Positions 1-6,309 are shown, counted from the stretch's first letter. The stretch: 10,785 nt of DNA from Clostridiaceae bacterium (GCA_016292575.1 JAEDIH010000062.1:1-10785); one strand, 5' to 3'. Notes: generated from the letters alone by a model not told the origin. A program made the numbers and translations.

Positions 1-549
1 CTGTTTTCGCTGCTTGAGGAAAAGAGCATTAACCAGATAACCGTGACCGAGCTGACAACGCTTGCAGATGTCAACCGCTCAACCTTTTATCTTTACTACA
101 ACGATATCTATGACATGATGGAAAAAATCCAACAGGAGATATATTCCGTTTTTGTTGAGACCGTTGTTTGCTTTCAGAGCGATTTTTCGGACGTTGAAAG
201 CTTTGTAACATATTGCTCGCGCTTCCTTGAGTTCTGCAAGGAGAACTACCAGGTATGCCGCTTTATCACCCGCAACGACTGCAACAACCACCTTGCGGAA
301 AAGATCCAGCTTGCCGTACGCTGCGTGATACCCGATTCGGCCGGTTATTTTCCGGACGGCGATCCGCGCAATTATCTGACAACCTTTGCGCTTTCGGGAA
401 TGCTTGCAACAATACTCGAATGGATGAACAACGGAATGAAGATTCCCACCGAGGATATGGCGCGCTTTTTGAGCTATACCTATGTATTCGGCTCAAAAAT
501 GCAAAAGGACAGCGATTTTTACAAGCAATACACAATGTATAAAAGCTGA
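1..549 (+). CDS. TetR/AcrR-family transcriptional regulator, 5'-truncated by the window edge
   Basis: The reading frame is open from base 1 to a TGA at 547-549 (182 codons visible), so the true start lies upstream. A GTG at 43 is internal to the DNA-binding domain and is probably not the start. The N-terminal part is a typical TetR helix-turn-helix: a helix ending ..ITVTELTTLADVNRSTFYLYY, where the 'xxSTFYxYYxxxxDM' recognition-helix signature is characteristic. The remaining ~140 residues form an all-helical ligand/dimerisation domain. Its segment 'LSGMLATILEWMNNGM', followed by 'PTEDMA', resembles the TetR_C_7/8-type domains common in Firmicutes. Proteins of this family bind operators as dimers and usually repress a neighbouring gene until a ligand binds. 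Its target is not visible here: the downstream acetyltransferase is convergent, and any regulated gene may lie upstream of the window. The family call is secure; the ligand is unknown. Confidence 0.9.
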   Translation: MFSLLEEKSINQITVTELTTLADVNRSTFYLYYNDIYDMMEKIQQEIYSVFVETVVCFQSDFSDVESFVTYCSRFLEFCKENYQVCRFITRNDCNNHLAEKIQLAVRCVIPDSAGYFPDGDPRNYLTTFALSGMLATILEWMNNGMKIPTEDMARFLSYTYVFGSKMQKDSDFYKQYTMYKS

Positions 550-589
550 CCAAAGAGCAAAACCGGAATCAACAGCACTATTTTGCAAA

Positions 590-1204
590 TCAGAGCAGCT
601 CTTTCGGAATACGCCTGTCCTTATAATAAAACTCCTTGTCGTGCTCGCTTATCTCACGCATAACGCGGCACGGATTACCCACCGCAACAACATTAGGCGG
701 AATATCCTTTGTAACAACGGAGCCTGCTCCGATAACGGTGTTATCTCCGATTGAAACGCCCGGCATGATGAGCGCTCCGGCGCCGATCCAGCAGTTTTTG
801 CCGATATGAACGGGCATGTTGAACTGACAGCCCTTTTCGCGCAGGGAGGGAAGAATGGGGTGACCGGCGGTGGCAACGGTAACATTCGGCGCAAACATTG
901 TGCAGTCGCCGACATAGATGTGAGTATCGTCCACCAAAGTCAGGTTGAAGTTTGCGTAAACGTCCTTTCCGAAGTGGACGTGCTTTCCGCCCCAGTTTGC
1001 GTGGAACGGCGGCTCAATATAGCAGCCCTCGCCGATTTGGGCAAACATTTCCGAGAGTAGTTTTCTGCGTTTTTCCTGCTCAAGCGGTCTTGTCCGGTTG
1101 TAATCGTAAAGCTTTTCAAGGCAGAGAAGCTGCTGCCTCATCAGCTCCTCATCCTCGGGAAAATACAGCTTTCCGTTGTGAAGCATTTCTTCCGTACTAT
1201 TCAT
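590..1204 (-). CDS. Maltose/galactoside-type sugar O-acetyltransferase (LacA/Maa/NodL family)
   Basis: This 204-aa protein is the usual size for a LacA/Maa/NodL acetyltransferase, which transfers acetyl from acetyl-CoA to a sugar hydroxyl in the cytoplasm. An N-terminal Mac domain (about residues 5-58, with 'LYFPEDEEL' and 'YNRTRP') is followed by a left-handed beta-helix of hexapeptide repeats (about 60-180). Visible family residues are Asn85 in 'YANFNLTLVDD', the catalytic His115 in 'ATAGHPI', and the coenzyme A-side segment 'GAGSVVTKDIPPNVVAVGNP' (159-178). The ATG at 1202-1204 has a GGAGG five bases upstream. The gene is convergent with the TetR gene (40-base gap, no clear terminator hairpin) and divergent from the sugar symporter, so a role in detoxifying or modifying a sugar is plausible. 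Physiological substrates of this family are usually uncertain, and maa versus lacA cannot be decided here. Confidence 0.93.
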   Translation of the reverse strand: MNSTEEMLHNGKLYFPEDEELMRQQLLCLEKLYDYNRTRPLEQEKRRKLLSEMFAQIGEGCYIEPPFHANWGGKHVHFGKDVYANFNLTLVDDTHIYVGDCTMFAPNVTVATAGHPILPSLREKGCQFNMPVHIGKNCWIGAGALIMPGVSIGDNTVIGAGSVVTKDIPPNVVAVGNPCRVMREISEHDKEFYYKDRRIPKELL

Positions 1205-1254
1205 AATGTCCTCCCTTGTCTGATACTTGTTGAAAATAATGCAGTCAATTTTAA

Positions 1255-1283
1255 ATTATATCACATAAGACCAAACAGCGCAA
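1255..1283 (-). promoter_or_regulatory. Candidate promoter for the O-acetyltransferase gene
   Basis: Read on the minus strand there is a perfect TATAAT (-10) at 1260-1255, preceded 17 bases upstream by TTGCGC at 1283-1278, which matches only the TTG half of the -35 consensus. It lies about 50 bases ahead of the acetyltransferase start. The -10 is strong and the -35 weak, so this may need an activator or may be only approximately placed. Confidence 0.45.
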
Positions 1284-1317
1284 GCTTTGTTTCAGTCTGC
1301 TCTGCCGTGCTTTTGTT

Positions 1318-1337
1318 GCATAGATTTGCATAGATTT
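1318..1337. repeat. Exact tandem 10-bp direct repeat upstream of the symporter promoter
   Basis: TGCATAGATT occurs twice head to tail at 1318-1327 and 1328-1337. It sits about 35 bases upstream of the -35 box of the symporter promoter, in the divergent intergenic region. Its 10-bp period would put both copies on the same face of the helix, the arrangement expected of an activator site such as an AraC-type regulator. That role is inference; two copies of an AT-rich decamer could also be chance. Confidence 0.5.
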
Positions 1338-1370
1338 TCATCATTTTATACAGATATGTTTAAAAATTAG

Positions 1371-1399
1371 TTGATTTTTTATGTATATTGTTATATAAT
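1371..1399 (+). promoter_or_regulatory. Sigma-A-type promoter for the GPH symporter gene
   Basis: TTGATT at 1371-1376 and a perfect TATAAT at 1394-1399 are separated by exactly 17 bases, in an AT-rich stretch 31 bases before the symporter ATG. The predicted transcription start, near 1406, leaves a short leader containing the ribosome binding site. Confidence 0.75.
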
Positions 1400-1429
1400 T
1401 TACTAAACAAAACACACGGGAGAGATAAA

Positions 1430-2926
1430 ATGAAAAATCCTGTCAAGTTCTTTTTTTCACGCGAGGAAAGCGATGTAAAGGTTGCAAACAACCGCCTGCT
1501 TTCCTATGCCGCAGGTCTCACCGGCCAGAACATAAGCTACAACTTCATTTCATCGCGCCTGTTCGTCTTTTTGAACACGGTGCTGAATATTCCTGCGGAA
1601 AAAACCGGGCTCATCACGGGCGTCAGCACCCTTTGGGACGCGATTAACGATCCGCTTGTCGGAACGCTCATTGACGCGCGCAAGTTCAAGCCCGGCAACA
1701 AGCTGCGTCCGCTCATTCTCTATACCTCGCCGATAATAGGCGTCCTTACGGCGCTCATGTTTTTTGATTTTCATCTGAGCGTTACCGCAACCATTGGGCT
1801 GATAATGGTTCTTTACCTCATATATGACATTATTTACTCCGTTCAGGATGTTGCAATGTGGGGCTTGCTTCCGCTTTCAAGTCCTCATTCAGAGGAACGG
1901 GCGAGGGTTTCCCAGTGGGTTTCCATCGGTGCGGGTCTCGGCGGCGCCATCGGCGGTCTTTTCCCCTCTGTTCGCAGCATACTTGTCAGCAAAGCCGGCT
2001 TCTCCGAGCAGAGCGCATACTTTTTCGGCGCGGTCTGCTTCGGCTTCGGCGGAATGATGCTTTCAATGCTTGCTTACCGTATGCGTGAAAAGGTGAACTA
2101 TGTTCAGGAAAAAAAGATCAGCGTGTTGGACAGCCTTAAAAGTCTGAGACACAACAAAACTCTCATCATAATCTGCCTTGCGCGCTTCCTCGGCGGAATT
2201 TCATTCATGCTTCCGTGGGAATACTTCTTTGAAACGGAGGAAGTGAGCTACAACTTCTTCGGAATGTCGATTTCCGGCGGAACAATGCAGGTCATCTACG
2301 GTCTTATTCCGGGTATTCCCAGCGCATTGATGATGTTCTTTGCCACCCGCTTTGCCGAAAAGTTGGGCGGAATGAAGCGCCTGCTCGTCCTTGCAGAGGT
2401 GCTCCAGATAGTCTGCCGCTTGATAGCCTTCACCATCGGCGCAAACAACCGTTTCCTCAACCCTGCCTGCCTTGTCGCAATCTGGTTCTTCATTGCAATA
2501 TACAACATTCCCGTTTCAATGAAAGATATAGCTCACCGTTCGCTCCTCAGCGACTCCATTGACGAGGTTGAGCTGAAAACCGGCGAAAGAACCGAGGGCA
2601 TTGCTTTTTCAATGCAGAACTTTATCTCAAAGCTAAGTGCCGCCGTTTCAAAGCTCATTCAGGGCTATGTGCTCAAGTTCCTGCGCTTTGAAAACATCAA
2701 AGGGCTTGACGGCGCAGCCCTTGTGCGCGCGCAGAGCAAGAATTCGCCGTTCTTCAAGTACCGCTGGCATCAGTTCATGCTCGGTCCCATCATCGGTTCG
2801 CTGCTTTACCTTATCACCATCCTCTTCCTCAATGACAACCGCGAGCATATGGCTGAGGTGGAACGCCTTTTGAAGGAAAGGCGCAAGGAGCTTGAACAGG
2901 CTGAGACCGCAGCGGCTTATGAATAA
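1430..2926 (+). CDS. GPH-family (MFS_2) glycoside-pentoside-hexuronide:cation symporter-like transporter
   Basis: This 498-aa polytopic membrane protein belongs to the major facilitator superfamily. The GPH signature is visible: 'LWDAINDPLVGTLIDARK' (68-85), followed by a basic 'KPGNKLRP' cytoplasmic loop, and 'YSVQDVAMWGLLPLSS' (136-151), the equivalent of the family's YTxxDxPYxAL motif. About 12 hydrophobic segments can be counted, with a central cytoplasmic loop near residues 225-245 and a charged C-terminal tail rich in E, K and R. GPH proteins such as MelB and XylP import sugars or glycosides with H+ or Na+. The ATG at 1430 follows an ACGGGAGAGAT ribosome binding site; an in-frame TTG at 1388 lies upstream of that site and inside the promoter, so it is rejected as start. 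The gene has its own promoter and a hairpin after it, so it looks monocistronic. Substrate is unknown; a link with the divergent sugar acetyltransferase is inference. Confidence 0.92.
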   Translation: MKNPVKFFFSREESDVKVANNRLLSYAAGLTGQNISYNFISSRLFVFLNTVLNIPAEKTGLITGVSTLWDAINDPLVGTLIDARKFKPGNKLRPLILYTSPIIGVLTALMFFDFHLSVTATIGLIMVLYLIYDIIYSVQDVAMWGLLPLSSPHSEERARVSQWVSIGAGLGGAIGGLFPSVRSILVSKAGFSEQSAYFFGAVCFGFGGMMLSMLAYRMREKVNYVQEKKISVLDSLKSLRHNKTLIIICLARFLGGISFMLPWEYFFETEEVSYNFFGMSISGGTMQVIYGLIPGIPSALMMFFATRFAEKLGGMKRLLVLAEVLQIVCRLIAFTIGANNRFLNPACLVAIWFFIAIYNIPVSMKDIAHRSLLSDSIDEVELKTGERTEGIAFSMQNFISKLSAAVSKLIQGYVLKFLRFENIKGLDGAALVRAQSKNSPFFKYRWHQFMLGPIIGSLLYLITILFLNDNREHMAEVERLLKERRKELEQAETAAAYE

Positions 2927-2948
2927 ACATCTTTAAAGTGAAATGAAC

Positions 2949-2996
2949 AAGCTGCAAATTGCAGAAAGCAGAAATGCTCTTTGTAATTTGCAGCTT
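2949..2996. terminator. Hairpin between convergent genes, probable bidirectional terminator
   Basis: The arms 2949-2960 (AAGCTGCAAATT) and 2985-2996 (its exact reverse complement) form a perfect 12-bp stem. Inside it, an AGCA/TGCT stem with adjoining AAAG/CTTT pairs around a GAAA loop extends the structure. It lies 22 bases after the symporter stop and about 38 bases beyond the stop of the minus-strand DRTGG-like gene. The T-run is short on both sides (TTATTTGATTT on plus, GTTCATTT on minus), so termination may be moderate rather than strong. Confidence 0.65.
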
Positions 2997-3034
2997 ATTT
3001 GATTTGTGAAGTATATAGTTAAGAACCTTTCCTG

Positions 3035-3361
3035 TTAAAGCAGCTTTGAAATTTCCGCCGCAACCTGATAGGCGTTTTTGCTTGTGGTGAGGACGGAAAC
3101 GCCCTCAAGCTGTGCGCGCTGCTTTGCGTTTTCGTCAAGCGGCGCGTTTTCCGTGAGAACAATGCAAGCGCAGTCGGTCAGAACAGCCACTGCAATGGCG
3201 TTGATGTTTCCCATGACGGTCAGCCAGCAGTCTCCCTCGCTCGCTCTGGACATTACCCAGCTGAGCAGGTCTCCGCAGTAGCAGCCTTTGATTTCCTTTT
3301 CATCGCCGCCCGTTGTCAGAGAGGTGAGCGAAAGCGCGGCTTTCAAATCTTTAACAAGCAT
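3035..3361 (-). CDS. DRTGG-like domain protein, last gene of the hydrogenase-sensor cluster
   Basis: This 108-aa protein resembles the small DRTGG-like proteins found next to Fe-hydrogenase-like genes in Clostridia. The core 'GCYCGDLLSWVMSRASEGDC' (26-45), then 'WLTVMGNINAIAVAVLTDCA' (46-65) and 'IVLTENAPLDE' give the expected alternating beta/alpha fold. DRTGG-type domains occur beside CBS or ATPase modules and in phosphotransacetylases; their ligand is not well established. No catalytic motif is visible, and a binding or adaptor role is likely (inference). Five cysteines (27, 29, 45, 64, 66) are a lot for its size. The ATG at 3359-3361 has an AAAGGA about eight bases upstream. It starts 26 bases after the hydrogenase-like gene ends, so it is probably co-transcribed. 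It is a diverged relative of the other DRTGG gene at 5237-5587. Confidence 0.78.
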   Translation of the reverse strand: MLVKDLKAALSLTSLTTGGDEKEIKGCYCGDLLSWVMSRASEGDCWLTVMGNINAIAVAVLTDCACIVLTENAPLDENAKQRAQLEGVSVLTTSKNAYQVAAEISKLL

Positions 3362-3387
3362 ATAAAAAATCCTTTCAAATGTGTTTC

Positions 3388-4737
3388 TCAGTCGTCTTTG
3401 AGAAAATTCTCTTCAAAATCGTTTGAGTTTTCCTCGGCGGCTTCGGAGTGCTTTTCTTTTTTGCGGAACGGAGCAGGAAGAATGTCTTCGTTTTCGCTCC
3501 TTGCGGCCCAAAAGATGCAGTCGTTCTTTTCGGCATAGCCTCTTACAATGTCGTCTGCAAGGGCGCGGCACGACGGAGCGCCGCAGATTCCGCAGTCAAG
3601 ACCGGGCAGCTCAGCCTCAATTTTCCTCAACTCGCCCATCATCTGCATAGCCTTGATAACGTTGTCGGCAAGCTTCATTGCGGGCGAGGGCGTCAGCTCA
3701 TGAGTCCAGCCCAAAAGGTCAATATGAAAATCCTCCGGCAGACGGTTGCACGAAACGGGCATGAATTTTCTCAGCCTTTGTATGCGCGCCTTGGCAACAT
3801 ACGGATTTTCAACCGTAAGAACGCCGCCGACGCAGCCGCCCGTGCAGCAGTTCAGCTCAATGAAGTCAAGGTCGTTGAGCTTTTCGTCCTCAAGCTCTTC
3901 AAGGACGTTAATCACGTTTTCAATCCCGTCTGCGGCAAGGTAGCGCTCCTTCAAAAGTCCTGCGGCTTCGCCTCCGCTACTTGCCCAGCCGACTCCGATG
4001 ATGCCCGAATCGTTCATCGGATTGAGGTCGTCGCTCTTGAGCTTATCCATTGTCTGAACAAGAACGGGATAGATGTCCTTTATTGCAAAAGCTCCGTTGA
4101 TAATGCCGCCGTCATAGCAAAGCGGATTGGTTATCGCCGTCCGCTTTGCAGGGCAGGGCGAGATAAAAAACACGCCGATGTCCTTGTTTTCAAGTCCGGT
4201 TTTTTTTCGCGCCGCTTTCCTTGCAAGCCTTGCGGCAAGGTCAACGGGGGTAAAAAGCGGAAGAATGTTTTTGATAAGATTCGGAAACCTTGTTCTGATA
4301 AGCCGCAGAACCGCAGGACACGCCGAGGAGATGACAGGCTTTTGCAGCGTTTTGCTTTCAATCATGCGCCGCGATGCGTCGCTGACAAGCTCGGCCGCTT
4401 TTGAAACCTCAAAAATCTCGTCAAAGCCCATGCGTTTAAGACCGTTGAGAACGTAATCAACGTTGTCAAGATTGTTGAACTGTCCGTAAAGCGAGGGGGC
4501 GGGGAGGGCGATTCTGTATTTATAATTTACAATTTCATTAAAATGCTCGCTGACGGCATACTTTGCATGGTGAGGACAGACTCTTATGCATTCGCCGCAG
4601 TCAATGCAGCGGTCGGAAATTATGTATGCTTTTTTGTTGCGCACCCGAATGGCCTGGGTCGGGCAGCGTTTGATGCAGTTGGTACAGCCCTGACATTTTT
4701 CATCGTCAAGCCGCACCGAGTGAAAAATATTCTCCAT
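3388..4737 (-). CDS. [FeFe]-hydrogenase-like iron-sulfur protein, putative sensory type (group C/D-like)
   Basis: The protein has 449 aa. Residues 15-25 (C15, C18, C21, C25) and 44-54 (C44, C47, C50, C54) are two ferredoxin CxxCxxCxxxCP clusters. Residues ~75-350 form the Fe-hydrogenase large-subunit domain. All four H-cluster cysteines are recognisable: C140 in 'SSACP', C195 in 'SPCPAK', and C298 and C302 in 'ELNCCTGGCVGG'; Lys198 and Glu294 are also kept. Against catalytic enzymes, the proton-relay cysteine of TSCCP is Ala139, the MPC methionine is Ser193 and the ExMxC methionine is Asn296. Residues 382-407 (C382, C385, C390, C407) form an additional 4Fe-4S motif (CGICGAPSC), and the tail from ~425 is charged and acidic. 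There is no PAS domain. These changes match putative sensory hydrogenases rather than H2-producing ones. The only in-frame start, the ATG at 4735-4737, has a weak GAAGAAGAA ribosome site. It lies between an RsbW-like ATPase and a DRTGG-like gene. Fold is certain; sensory role is inference. Confidence 0.9.
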   Translation of the reverse strand: MENIFHSVRLDDEKCQGCTNCIKRCPTQAIRVRNKKAYIISDRCIDCGECIRVCPHHAKYAVSEHFNEIVNYKYRIALPAPSLYGQFNNLDNVDYVLNGLKRMGFDEIFEVSKAAELVSDASRRMIESKTLQKPVISSACPAVLRLIRTRFPNLIKNILPLFTPVDLAARLARKAARKKTGLENKDIGVFFISPCPAKRTAITNPLCYDGGIINGAFAIKDIYPVLVQTMDKLKSDDLNPMNDSGIIGVGWASSGGEAAGLLKERYLAADGIENVINVLEELEDEKLNDLDFIELNCCTGGCVGGVLTVENPYVAKARIQRLRKFMPVSCNRLPEDFHIDLLGWTHELTPSPAMKLADNVIKAMQMMGELRKIEAELPGLDCGICGAPSCRALADDIVRGYAEKNDCIFWAARSENEDILPAPFRKKEKHSEAAEENSNDFEENFLKDD

Positions 4738-4746
4738 TTCTTCTTC

Positions 4747-4778
4747 GCCGTGCCGGAAAAATCAAAACGCAGCGCGGC
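4747..4778 (-). other. Hairpin in the leader of the hydrogenase-like gene
   Basis: In the 77-base gap between the ATPase stop and the hydrogenase-like ATG, 4747-4753 (GCCGTGC) can pair with 4772-4778 (GCGCGGC): seven pairs including one wobble, with an 18-base loop. In the minus-strand mRNA it ends only nine bases before the start codon, which itself has a poor Shine-Dalgarno. No T-run follows, so it is not a terminator. Control of translation or an RNA-processing site is speculation. Confidence 0.3.
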
Positions 4779-4814
4779 ATTCTCCTTTTTATTACTGGGG
4801 AACCTCCGAATAAA

Positions 4815-5237
4815 TCACCGGATATGAACCTTGAGGTGCAGTGTTGTTCCGACTCCGACTTCGGTTTCAATCCTGAACTCATCGGTATATTTTTTGATAT
4901 TGGGAAGACCCATTCCGGCTCCGAAGCCGAGACAGCGAATGTTGTCCGGCGCGGTGGAGTAGCCCTCCTTCATTGCAAGCTCAACGTTTTCAATTCCCGG
5001 ACCGTGATCTGAGAGCGTCATGGTGATGTTTTCTTCGTCAATTTCAACGCTGATTTCTCCGCCGCCGGCGTGAATGACCATGTTGATCTCGCCCTCATAC
5101 ATTGCAACGGCAACATTGCGGATAACGGACGGTGAAATGCCAAGCTGCTTGAGCGTTCTTTTGACATCGCCGGAAGCGGCGCCGGCTCTGGTAAAGTCGT
5201 CGCCCGGAACGTCATAGTGAAGCTTTATGGACTCCAT
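4815..5237 (-). CDS. RsbW/SpoIIAB-type GHKL ATPase (anti-sigma factor or serine kinase-like)
   Basis: The protein has 140 aa when begun at the ATG 5237-5235, whose A is also the last base of the preceding gene's TAA (TAATG), with GGAG just upstream. The frame remains open for 25 codons further, but those lie inside the preceding gene. The Bergerat ATP-binding fold is complete: N-box 'EGEINMVIHA' with E48, N52 and H56 (ExxxNxxxHA); G1 box 'SDHGPGIE' with D77 and G79-G81; G2 box 'GFGAGMGLPNIKKY' (104-117); and a 'GVGTTLHL' (128-135) end like the GxGT of histidine kinases. RsbW and SpoIIAB relatives phosphorylate STAS-domain antagonists and bind sigma factors. No STAS protein or sigma factor is present in the window, so its partner may be a neighbouring DRTGG or Fe-S protein (inference). 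The TAATG overlap indicates translational coupling with the DRTGG gene. Confidence 0.88.
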   Translation of the reverse strand: MESIKLHYDVPGDDFTRAGAASGDVKRTLKQLGISPSVIRNVAVAMYEGEINMVIHAGGGEISVEIDEENITMTLSDHGPGIENVELAMKEGYSTAPDNIRCLGFGAGMGLPNIKKYTDEFRIETEVGVGTTLHLKVHIR

Positions 5238-5587
5238 TATGCTCCGCTGCCTCCCCTCAGACCCTGTGAATAGAGCTTTCCGCAGGCAGTGAACATTTCC
5301 ATCTTTGTGCAAAGCATTACCATGTCGCGATCCTCGGCAAGCTCAATCATTGCAAGGTCGGGTCTTTTTCCGCGGACAAAAACAATGCAGTGCATATCCA
5401 TCATTTCCGCCGTCCTGACAACCTGCGGATTGACAAGACCCGTGAGCAGAACGGCCTGCTCCTTAACAAAGGCAAGCACATCGCTCATCATGTCGCTGCC
5501 GCAGGCGGTGTGAACCTCGGCTTCAAGCAGGTCGTCCCTGCAGATGACCTCGGCATTAAGAATCTCCTTAACCTGTTTAACTTTCAT
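5237..5587 (-). CDS. DRTGG-domain protein, coupled to the RsbW-like ATPase
   Basis: The protein has 116 aa. The ATG at 5585-5587 is chosen because GGAGG lies six bases upstream; an upstream extension of 11 codons lacks such a site. The sequence carries the small-DRTGG pattern: 'VKQVKEILNAEVI' (3-15), 'ACGSDMMSDVLAFVK' (28-42), 'VLLTGLVNPQVVRTAEMMD' (46-64) and 'IVFVRGKRP' (68-76). The domain name comes from a conserved Asp-Arg-Thr-Gly-Gly-like loop, here represented by the SDMMSDV/LTGLVNPQ region. Members are thought to bind a small ligand and act as regulatory modules; none has a clear enzyme activity. The C-terminus ends in a flexible GGSGA. Its stop codon overlaps the ATPase start by one base, which argues for equimolar synthesis and a physical partnership (inference). 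A second, diverged family member lies at the end of the operon. Confidence 0.85.
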   Translation of the reverse strand: MKVKQVKEILNAEVICRDDLLEAEVHTACGSDMMSDVLAFVKEQAVLLTGLVNPQVVRTAEMMDMHCIVFVRGKRPDLAMIELAEDRDMVMLCTKMEMFTACGKLYSQGLRGGSGA

Positions 5588-5644
5588 AATTTTCCTCCGT
5601 GTTCTGTTCATATGAGGCAACCTGACTGCGGCCGGTTACCAAAA

Positions 5645-5680
5645 GCGGCGAAAGAGCATTATAAAAAAGTCTTCCGCCGT
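5645..5680 (-). other. Attenuator-like hairpin inside the operon
   Basis: In the 117-base gap between the 193-aa gene and the DRTGG gene, 5647-5655 (GGCGAAAGA) pairs with 5670-5678 (TCTTCCGCC), giving nine pairs with one wobble, extendable by one to two more pairs. In the minus-strand transcript the stem is followed by GCTTTTGG. It resembles a weak intrinsic terminator or an mRNA-stabilising element that could lower expression of the four downstream genes. No full promoter was found in this gap: a TATAAT lies in the hairpin loop but lacks a -35 at the proper distance. Confidence 0.4.
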
Positions 5681-5704
5681 AAAATAGTCACTGATTAATT
5701 ATCT

Positions 5705-6286
5705 TCAAAAAATGAACTGCGCTTTTTCAATCTCGGCTTCAACAATCCTGCACGCCGTGTTCCAGATTATCTTTCCGGCCTCGATAAAGCTTTCGCTGTT
5801 TTTGTTCACCGAGCAGAGCATTGCAAATGCCTGTCCGATATCGGTTTCAAGCTCCTTACCCTTTTTCATTGCAAGGTAATAGAATGTGAATGCCGCTCCG
5901 TCGGAAATGTTCTTGTAAAAAGCGGAGTGTTCCCTGCGCAGTGTGTCGTGCATTGCGTTGATTGCGGTTGTTGAAAGCTGCTCGGCAGGAATCTTCAACT
6001 GAAGCAGCGATTCCGCCGCAAAGACCAGCAGAACCCTGATCTGAAACAAAATGTCCTGCGATTGGAACTTTGGCGCAAGCAGCTTTTTAAAGTCGATAGC
6101 AAGCTCGCTTTCCTCACCGGTTTCAATGAGCGGAGTCAGACCGGCAAGCTTTTTTCCAAGCTCCTTTGCCTTTTGAAGGTTGCCGTTCAGGCGGTAGGAA
6201 TTGATAGCTTCGATATCTGTTGAAAGATTGACCGAAAAATCCTCCTCGTCCTTTTTGCCTTTATATATTCTGACATCGTCCGCCAT
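5705..6286 (-). CDS. Unrecognised 193-aa helical protein within the sensor operon
   Basis: I do not recognise a family. The 193-aa product starts at an ATG (6284-6286) with GGAGG eight bases upstream, and begins 23 bases after the PHP gene, so it is clearly in the operon. After a charged N-terminus (residues 1-20), nearly all of the sequence looks alpha-helical. A basic amphipathic segment, 'NGNLQKAKELGKKLAGL' (34-50), looks like a TPR-type helix pair. Helices follow at ~77-98, 103-120, 128-143, 147-160 and 166-190. There is no signal peptide, no convincing membrane segment, and only two cysteines (158, 179), so it is probably soluble and does not carry an Fe-S cluster of its own. A TPR-like or helical-bundle adaptor binding another operon product is the simplest guess, but function is unknown. 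Confidence 0.8.
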   Translation of the reverse strand: MADDVRIYKGKKDEEDFSVNLSTDIEAINSYRLNGNLQKAKELGKKLAGLTPLIETGEESELAIDFKKLLAPKFQSQDILFQIRVLLVFAAESLLQLKIPAEQLSTTAINAMHDTLRREHSAFYKNISDGAAFTFYYLAMKKGKELETDIGQAFAMLCSVNKNSESFIEAGKIIWNTACRIVEAEIEKAQFIF

Positions 6287-6309
6287 AAGGAATACCTCCG
6301 TGGAAAAAT

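Noticed and set aside
3448..4404. Long plus-strand open frame (318 codons) opposite the hydrogenase-like gene
   Set aside because: It is fully antisense to a gene with unmistakable ferredoxin and H-cluster motifs, shows no family pattern and has no ribosome site.
3388..4737. Calling the Fe-S protein a catalytic H2-evolving HydA
   Set aside because: The proton-relay cysteine and two conserved methionines are replaced, and the gene context is regulatory, so a plain hydrogenase label would mislead.
5235..5312. Longer start for the RsbW-like ATPase (25 extra codons)
   Set aside because: The extension lies inside the DRTGG gene and has no family similarity; the TAATG junction with GGAG gives the proper start.
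5656..5690. Internal minus-strand promoter based on a TATAAT in the 117-base gap
   Set aside because: No -35-like element occurs 15-19 bases upstream, and the TATAAT falls in a hairpin loop.
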